This document shows, piece by piece, positions 58,242 to 64,000 of a stretch of 64,000 nucleotides of DNA. The stretch's first letter is position 1; every line of letters begins with the position of its first letter. Made by a program: the position numbers and the translations under genes. The notes beneath the pieces are model-generated. The model did not search any database. It was not told the DNA's origin and worked only from the letters and a program-made list of their open reading frames with translations. The DNA is taken from contig NZ_JAPJIV010000001.1 of NCBI RefSeq assembly GCF_026241895.1, positions 372,001-436,000 on the forward strand. Reading direction: 5' to 3'. This DNA comes from Pseudomonas sp. RIT-562 (GTDB taxonomy: Bacteria; Pseudomonadota; Gammaproteobacteria; Pseudomonadales; Pseudomonadaceae).

Positions 58242-59162
58242 TCAGCTCAGGTGCTCGACGTCCGGCAGTTCCATGGCCTTGACCTCTCCCTGCAGGAAGT
58301 CACTGAGCCGGCGCATACGCTCACCGCCGGGGCGAGTTTTCGGCCAGACCAGGTAATATTTCTCACCACTGGCCACGGCAGTCGGCCACGGCAGACTCAG
58401 ACGTCCCTGAGCCACATCCTCGGCCACCATCAGCAGATCACCCATCGACACGCCGTAGCCCCGCGCTGCAGCGATCATGCCCAGCTCCAGCGTATCGAAT
58501 ACCTGCCCACCCTTGAGCGATACCTGCTCGGCCAGCCCCATGCGTTCTAGCCAGTTGCGCCAGTCGCGGCGATCCGGGGTGGGATGCAACAGTTCGGTAT
58601 TGGCCAGGCGCGTCACGTCCCAAGGTTGCTCGTTCAGCAGATTTGGCGCGCCCACCGGGATCAGTTCTTCCGGGAACAGATAACTTGCCTCCCAATCGGG
58701 GGGGAAATGGCCATTACTCAACAACACGGCGCAGTCGAAGGGCTCGTCGTTGAAGTCCACCGAATCGACGTCCATCCAGGCGCTGGTCAGCTGCACCTCG
58801 TTCCCCGGCTGCAGGTGACGGAAGCGGCTGAGGCGTGCCAGCAACCAGCGCATGGTCAAGGTAGAAGGCGCCTTCATGCGCAGGATGTCGTCTTCGGCGC
58901 GCAAGGTATTGCAGGCCCGTTCCAGCGCGGTGAAGCCCTCGCGGATGCCCGGGAGCAACAGCCGCGCCGACTCGGTCAGTTGCAGGTTGCGGCCACTGCG
59001 GTGAAACAGTCGGCAGGCAAAATGATCTTCAAGCGTACGAATATGCCGGCTGACCGCGCTCTGGGTGATCGACAGCTCTTCAGCCGCCCGGGTAAACGAA
59101 CTGTGACGAGCGGCCGCTTCAAAAGCACGCAGGGCATACAACGGAGGAAGACGACGGGACAT
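58242..59162 (-). CDS. LysR family transcriptional regulator (GcvA-like)
   Basis: The 306-residue regulator has an N-terminal winged helix (LYALRAFEAAARHSSFTRAAEELSITQSAVSRHIRTLE) and a LysR substrate-binding domain. The opening RRLPPLYALRAFEAAAR is characteristic of the GcvA group. The order LysR, MATE, EAL, rep matches P. aeruginosa PA5293-PA5296. Being divergent from the MATE gene, it may control it; this is inference. Confidence 0.93.
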   Translation of the reverse strand: MSRRLPPLYALRAFEAAARHSSFTRAAEELSITQSAVSRHIRTLEDHFACRLFHRSGRNLQLTESARLLLPGIREGFTALERACNTLRAEDDILRMKAPSTLTMRWLLARLSRFRHLQPGNEVQLTSAWMDVDSVDFNDEPFDCAVLLSNGHFPPDWEASYLFPEELIPVGAPNLLNEQPWDVTRLANTELLHPTPDRRDWRNWLERMGLAEQVSLKGGQVFDTLELGMIAAARGYGVSMGDLLMVAEDVAQGRLSLPWPTAVASGEKYYLVWPKTRPGGERMRRLSDFLQGEVKAMELPDVEHLS

Positions 59163-59320
59163 TCAGAAAGCTCCTACAGCGCAATGCCAACAACTTAGCA
59201 GAAACTCTGCATGATGAGTTTTAGTCATGCCACCCATCCTTTTTATCCCTTTGTGAAAATCCTGCAAAGCGCCGAAAATCGACGGTCTACTGTTCCCTCT
59301 GAAAATCGAGCGTGATGATC

Positions 59321-60718
59321 ATGAAGCATCCAGCGCGTATTGAACTCTGGGCCATATTGCGGCTGGCGGGGCCGCTGATTGCCTCGCAGTTGGCGCACAT
59401 GCTGATGGTCCTCACCGATACCTTGATGATGGCGCGCATCAGCCCCGAAGCGCTCGCCGGCGGAGGCCTGGGCGCGGCCACTTATTCCTTCGTGTCGATC
59501 TTCTGCATCGGCGTGATTGCCGCGGTAGGTACGCTGGTGGCAATCCGTCAGGGTGCGGGCGATATCGTCGGGGCAGCGAAGCTCACTCAGGCGGGGTTGT
59601 GGCTGGCATGGCTGATGGCGCTGGCTGCCGGCCTGCTGCTGTGGAACCTCAAGCCTGTGCTGCTGATGTTCGGCCAGACCGAAAGCAACGTCCACATGGC
59701 CGGGCAATTCCTGATGATCCTGCCGTTCGCCCTGCCCGGCTACCTGAGCTTCATGGCCCTGCGCGGCTTCACCAGTGCAATCGGTCGGGCGACGCCGGTG
59801 ATGGTTATCAGCCTCGCCGGCACGGTGGCGAACTTCCTGCTCAACTATGCATTGATCACCGGCATGTTTGGCCTGCCCAAGATGGGCCTGGTGGGGATCG
59901 GGCTGGTCACGGCCATCGTCGCCAACCTGATGGCAGTGGCGCTGGCCCTGTATATCCGGCGGCATCCGGCGTACGACGCTTATCCATTGCGCGAAGGTCT
60001 GTCACGGCCGAACCGCCAGTACCTGAAGGAACTATGGCGCCTGGGCCTGCCCATCGGCGGCACTTACGCCGTGGAAGTCGGGCTGTTCGCCTTCGCCGCG
60101 CTGTGCATGGGCACCATGGGCAGTACACAGCTGGGCGCGCATCAGATTGCCCTGCAGATCGTTTCGGTGGCGTTCATGGTGCCGGCCGGCATGTCCTACG
60201 CGATCACCATGCGTATCGGCCAGCACTACGGCGCCGGGCAGTTGCTGGATGCACGACTGGCGGGACGGGTCGGCATTGTGTTCGGGGCCGCAGCGATGCT
60301 CGGTTTCGCGATGGTTTTCTGGTTACTGCCCAATCAGCTGATTGGCTTGTTCCTGGATCACAACGACCCGGCGTTCCGCCCAGTGATTGAACTGGCGGTG
60401 AGCCTGCTGGCGGTCGCCGCCTGGTTCGAGCTGTTTGACGGCACGCAGACTATCGCCATGGGCTGCATTCGCGGGCTCAAGGATGCCAAGACCACGTTTC
60501 TAGTTGGACTGGGTTGCTACTGGCTGATTGGCGCACCGGCGGCCTGGTGGATGGCATTCCACCTCGACTGGGGCCCGACCGGGGTGTGGTGGGGCCTGGC
60601 GCTGGGCCTGGCGTGTGCAGCGGTGAGCCTGACGCTGGCGTTTGAGTGGAAAATGAAGCGGATGATTCGGCGGGAGCCGGCGTCGCCGCAGCGTTTTCAG
60701 GTCGCCCAACCTGACTGA
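59321..60718 (+). CDS. MATE family multidrug efflux transporter (NorM-like)
   Basis: The 465-residue inner-membrane protein has twelve hydrophobic segments in two homologous halves: ASQLAHMLMVLTDTLMMARI in the first and GTYAVEVGLFAFAALCMGTMG in the second. NorM-type pumps exchange cations for Na+ or H+. ATGs at 59315 and 59321 and a GTG at 59312 are all possible starts; 59321 gives the N-terminus MKHPARIELW seen in relatives. Confidence 0.92.
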   Translation: MKHPARIELWAILRLAGPLIASQLAHMLMVLTDTLMMARISPEALAGGGLGAATYSFVSIFCIGVIAAVGTLVAIRQGAGDIVGAAKLTQAGLWLAWLMALAAGLLLWNLKPVLLMFGQTESNVHMAGQFLMILPFALPGYLSFMALRGFTSAIGRATPVMVISLAGTVANFLLNYALITGMFGLPKMGLVGIGLVTAIVANLMAVALALYIRRHPAYDAYPLREGLSRPNRQYLKELWRLGLPIGGTYAVEVGLFAFAALCMGTMGSTQLGAHQIALQIVSVAFMVPAGMSYAITMRIGQHYGAGQLLDARLAGRVGIVFGAAAMLGFAMVFWLLPNQLIGLFLDHNDPAFRPVIELAVSLLAVAAWFELFDGTQTIAMGCIRGLKDAKTTFLVGLGCYWLIGAPAAWWMAFHLDWGPTGVWWGLALGLACAAVSLTLAFEWKMKRMIRREPASPQRFQVAQPD

Positions 60719-60745
60719 GATCCCTTTGTGGAAATGAGATCCCCC

Positions 60746-60835
60746 TGTGGGAGCGGGCTTGCTCGCGAAGGCGCAGTGTCAGGCGACAGTGATGTTGCCT
60801 GACACGGCCTCTTCGCGAGCAAGCCCGCTCCCACA
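60746..60835. repeat. REPIN, family B
   Basis: Arms 60746-60769 and 60812-60835 are perfect inverted 24-base repeats. The spacer holds a second stem, GTGTCAGGC with GCCTGACAC. It lies between the convergent MATE and EAL genes. Confidence 0.92.
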
Positions 60836-60846
60836 TTGGATTTGGG

Positions 60847-62520
60847 TTAGCTCACGACTTCCATGGCGGGCTGCTGGCTCGAGCCAAACGACAAATACTC
60901 CACCAACTCCACCAACGGCAACGGCTTGCTGATCAGGTAACCCTGCACCTGATCACAGCCAAAGCCGCGCAACAGCTCCAGCTGCTCCGGAGTTTCCACG
61001 CCTTCGGCTACCACTTCGAGGTTGAGGTTGTGCGCCAGGTTGATCATCGCGTGCACCAGCTTGCGATTCTCCTCGCGCTCTTCCATGCCGCCGACAAAAC
61101 TCTTGTCGACCTTCAGCAAGGCAATGGGCAGGCTGTTGAGGTGCACGAATGAAGAGAAGCCGGTCCCAAAGTCATCCAGGGAGAAGCGCACGCCCAGGCG
61201 CCCGAGGGCATCCATGGTCTGCTTGACCAAGTCGCTGCGACGCATCACGGCGGTTTCAGTCAGTTCGAACTCCAGCCACTGCGCCTCGACCCCGCGCTCA
61301 ACGATCAGGCGGCTGAGGGTCGGCAACAACTGGCTGTCCTGGAATTGCCGGAACGACAGATTGATCGCCATGTGCAGCGCTGGCAGCCCGCGCTCGCGCA
61401 GGGCCTGCATGTCGCGCAGGGCACGGGAAATAACCCAGTAACCCAGGGGCACAATCAAGCCGCTCTGCTCGGCCAGCGGTACGAATTCACTGGGTGGCAG
61501 CAAACCGCGCTCGGCATGACGCCAGCGCACCAGCGCTTCGAGGCCGACGATTTGCCCGTCCTCGAGGTTCAGCCGGGGCTGGTAATGCAGTTCCAGCTCA
61601 TCGCGGCGCAGTGCCCGACGCAGCTCGCTTTCCAGGTCAGCCATGCTCCGCGCATTGCGGTTGATACGTTCATTGAAGATGTGAAAGGTGCAACCCTGGG
61701 TGCTCTTGGCCTGCTGCATGGCGATGTGCGCGTGCCACATCAGCGGGTCAGCGCCGGCCTGGGCGCGAGCGTGGGCGATGCCCAGGCTGGACCCGATCAG
61801 CAGGCTTTCGCCGTCGACCCAATAGGGTTCGGCCAATGCTTCAGTGATTCTTTCGGCCATCCACTCGGCGCGCTGGGGGGCCCGGCGGGTATCGATCAAC
61901 AGCGCAAATTCGTCGCTGCCCAACCGCGCCAGTTGGTCACCCACCTCAAGTTGGCTCTTCAGCCTGGCGACCACCTGCAGAATCAACCGGTCCCCGGCCT
62001 GATGCCCCAGGGCGTCGTTGGCGTGGCGGAAGTTGTCGAGGTCCAGATGCCCGAGGGCCAGGCCACGGCCGTCGTTTTCCACCAGACGCGCCGCCAACAG
62101 GGTCTGGAAACCCTGGCGATTGGCGATGCCGGTCAATGGGTCCTGCTCGGCCAGGCGCTGCAGGGTCGTCTCCAGCAGACCGCGCTCGCGTACGTGGCGC
62201 AGGCAGCGACGCAACATGCCGGGATCGAGCAGATCGCGCACCAGCCAGTCGCTCACACCATCGGGGGGCGACGCCGGCTCGTGTTCGAGCAGCAAAACGG
62301 TTGGCAGGGTGCAACGACCGGGAAGTGGCTGCAGAGCAGGTATCGTCAATAACACCGCACTGCGGTTGTCATCGAACAGACTGCTGACAGACTCCCAGTT
62401 CGGAGCGCTGATGAGCACGGCCGAGCTCCCCATCGGAGCCAGACACTCACGCAACAACGCTGTCCACGCTGGCTCTTCGGCCAGTAGCAGCAAACGCAAG
62501 GGTTCGACAGGCGTAGACAA
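60847..62520 (-). CDS. proE: GGDEF-EAL protein, probable c-di-GMP phosphodiesterase (ProE-like)
   Basis: The 557-residue protein has a receiver-like N-terminal domain (1-110) without a clear phospho-Asp, a GGDEF domain whose signature is GSDEF (201-205), and a complete EAL domain: EAL at 328-330, INLSFRQFQ, ELTET, SLDDFGTGFSS with the catalytic DD at 449-450, KVDKSFV and EGVET. It should break down c-di-GMP, with the degenerate GGDEF perhaps only binding GTP. Position beside rep and the MATE gene matches PA5295 (ProE). Confidence 0.88.
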   Translation of the reverse strand: MSTPVEPLRLLLLAEEPAWTALLRECLAPMGSSAVLISAPNWESVSSLFDDNRSAVLLTIPALQPLPGRCTLPTVLLLEHEPASPPDGVSDWLVRDLLDPGMLRRCLRHVRERGLLETTLQRLAEQDPLTGIANRQGFQTLLAARLVENDGRGLALGHLDLDNFRHANDALGHQAGDRLILQVVARLKSQLEVGDQLARLGSDEFALLIDTRRAPQRAEWMAERITEALAEPYWVDGESLLIGSSLGIAHARAQAGADPLMWHAHIAMQQAKSTQGCTFHIFNERINRNARSMADLESELRRALRRDELELHYQPRLNLEDGQIVGLEALVRWRHAERGLLPPSEFVPLAEQSGLIVPLGYWVISRALRDMQALRERGLPALHMAINLSFRQFQDSQLLPTLSRLIVERGVEAQWLEFELTETAVMRRSDLVKQTMDALGRLGVRFSLDDFGTGFSSFVHLNSLPIALLKVDKSFVGGMEEREENRKLVHAMINLAHNLNLEVVAEGVETPEQLELLRGFGCDQVQGYLISKPLPLVELVEYLSFGSSQQPAMEVVS

Positions 62521-62784
62521 GCTAGCTCCCTAGACTCTGCAGTGATGTAAGCGACGGGCATTATGCCGCGCCACCAACCAATGACCAAATGACATCAGTT
62601 ATCAAACGTGGCTTTTGTATCAGGAATTACGAACATTAGACGCAAATACCTCACGTATCCTGCGTGAAAGTAACAAAACCGGCAAATGCAGTTAGCGTGG
62701 TGCGTCACAAGTCGGACAGAGCAGCACAAATTGCTGAGCCTGTTAAAATGCCGGCCCATTTCGCAAACGACTCCCTGATTCCGT

Positions 62785-64000
62785 ATGTCCCGACTCAATC
62801 CCCGGCAGCAAGAAGCCGTGAGCTACGTCGGCGGCCCTCTTTTGGTGCTCGCCGGTGCTGGCTCCGGCAAGACCAGCGTGATCACGCGCAAGATTGCGCA
62901 CCTGATCCAGAACTGCGGCATCCGCGCCCAGTACATCGTCGCCATGACCTTTACCAACAAGGCCGCGCGCGAGATGAAGGAACGGGTCGGCACCCTGCTC
63001 AAGGGCGGCGAAGGCCGCGGCCTGACGGTGTGCACCTTCCATAACCTGGGCTTGAACATCATCCGCAAGGAACATGTTCGCCTGGGCTACAAGCCGGGCT
63101 TCTCGATTTTTGACGAAACCGACGTCAAATCGCTGATGACTGACATCATGCAGAAGGAATACTCGGGCGACGACGGCGTCGACGAGATCAAGAACATGAT
63201 CGGCTCGTGGAAGAACGACCTGATTCTGCCCGCCGAAGCCCTGGAAAATGCGCGCAATCCGAAGGAGCAGACAGCTGCCATCGTTTACACCCACTATCAG
63301 CGCACGCTCAAGGCGTTCAACGCGGTGGATTTCGACGACCTGATCCTGCTGCCGGTGAAGCTGTTCCAGGAACACGCCGACATCCTCGAAAAATGGCAGA
63401 ACAAGGTTCGTTACCTGCTGGTAGACGAATACCAGGACACCAACGCCAGCCAGTATTTGCTGGTGAAGCTGCTGATCGGCAAACGCAACCAGTTCACCGT
63501 GGTCGGCGACGACGACCAGTCGATCTACGCCTGGCGGGGCGCGCGGCCGGAAAACCTGATGTTGCTCAAGGACGACTATCCGTCCCTGAAAGTGGTGATG
63601 CTCGAGCAGAACTACCGCTCCACCAGCCGCATCCTGCGCTGCGCCAACGTGCTGATCTCGAACAACCCTCACGAATTCGAAAAACAGCTGTGGAGCGAGA
63701 TGGGCCACGGCGACGAGATCCGCGTTATCCGCTGCCGCAACGAAGACGCCGAAGCCGAGCGCGTGGCCGTGGAACTGCTGACCCTGCATCTGCGCACCGA
63801 TCGCCCCTACAGCGATTTTGCGATCCTGTACCGCGGTAATTACCAGGCCAAGCTGATCGAGCTGAAGCTGCAGCACCACCAGATCCCCTATCGCCTGTCC
63901 GGCGGCAACAGTTTCTTCGGGCGCCAGGAAGTGAAGGACCTGATGGCCTACTTCCGCCTGATCGTGAACCCGGACGACGACAACGCTTTCCTGCGAGTGA
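62785..64000 (+). CDS. rep: ATP-dependent DNA helicase Rep (5' part)
   Basis: The first 405 codons are present; the gene runs off the right edge. This is a UvrD/Rep superfamily 1A helicase: LNPRQQEAVSYVGGPLLVLA then Walker A AGAGSGKT (23-30), motif Ia AMTFTNKAAREM, motif II LLVDEYQDTN, motif III VGDDDQSIYAWRGA and motif IV EQNYRSTSRIL. Rep moves 3' to 5' and helps replication forks pass bound proteins. Confidence 0.96.
   Translation, partial: MSRLNPRQQEAVSYVGGPLLVLAGAGSGKTSVITRKIAHLIQNCGIRAQYIVAMTFTNKAAREMKERVGTLLKGGEGRGLTVCTFHNLGLNIIRKEHVRLGYKPGFSIFDETDVKSLMTDIMQKEYSGDDGVDEIKNMIGSWKNDLILPAEALENARNPKEQTAAIVYTHYQRTLKAFNAVDFDDLILLPVKLFQEHADILEKWQNKVRYLLVDEYQDTNASQYLLVKLLIGKRNQFTVVGDDDQSIYAWRGARPENLMLLKDDYPSLKVVMLEQNYRSTSRILRCANVLISNNPHEFEKQLWSEMGHGDEIRVIRCRNEDAEAERVAVELLTLHLRTDRPYSDFAILYRGNYQAKLIELKLQHHQIPYRLSGGNSFFGRQEVKDLMAYFRLIVNPDDDNAFLRV

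Overview
The window is a 64 kb stretch of the chromosome of a Pseudomonas of the fluorescens group. The evidence is a dense, fairly GC-rich core whose gene order matches the known P. aeruginosa neighbourhood from glpT through ubiD-rho-trxA, ppx/ppk-hemB, algP-algQ-dsbB-hemYXDC-algR-argH, cyaA-rnk-cyaY-lysA-dapF-xerC and amtB-glnK-ubiK-comM to the LysR/MATE/EAL/rep block. Abundant REP/REPIN palindromes of the kind described in P. fluorescens also fill the gaps. No tRNA, rRNA, IS element or CRISPR array was seen.

Layout. 1-5.6 kb: the end of a formyl-THF cyclo-ligase, EVE-domain protein, FliL-like protein, quinone oxidoreductase, a TonB-C protein, glpT with a GlpR-like operator, and a ChaC-type gamma-glutamyl cyclotransferase. 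5.6-10.3 kb: a leftward cluster trxA - rho - ubiD - FAD/2Fe-2S reductase. 10.6-13.5 kb: a complete polar amino-acid ABC importer. 13.6-18.6 kb: polyphosphate metabolism (ppx facing ppk) with hemB upstream of ppk. 18.8-27 kb: DedA, ElbB, YaiI, a cytochrome c/FTR1 iron permease, LysE exporter, small MscS channel, ABC-F protein and TIGR02444 protein. 27-37.4 kb: the alginate-regulator/heme cluster (algP, FKBP isomerase, rsd/algQ, dsbB, hemY, hemX, hemD, hemC, algR) and the divergent argH. The sensor kinase gene algZ, normally between algR and argH, is reduced to a short 3' remnant. 37.4-49.1 kb: GST, two small conserved proteins, cyaA, rnk behind a leader terminator, cyaY, and the lptM-lysA-dapF-DUF484-xerC-HAD operon, then sutA and yjbQ. 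49.3-54.6 kb: amtB-glnK under an apparent sigma-54/NtrC promoter, ubiK, a small foreign-looking island and comM. 54.6-64 kb: an exported DUF4432 protein, a chemoreceptor, LysR regulator, MATE transporter, a ProE-like EAL protein and the first 405 codons of rep.

The main accessory DNA is the 1.4 kb island between ubiK and comM (about 51.7-53.1 kb). It has a lone HigA-like antitoxin with a degraded helix-turn-helix, a divergent gene whose C-terminal half looks like a BECR-fold RNase (barnase/EndoU/colicin E5/D/RelE type), and a possible small cysteine-containing ORF. Other points of interest are the algZ deletion, the twin NtrC sites, the rnk and rho leaders, and REP elements that supply the stop codons of two genes.
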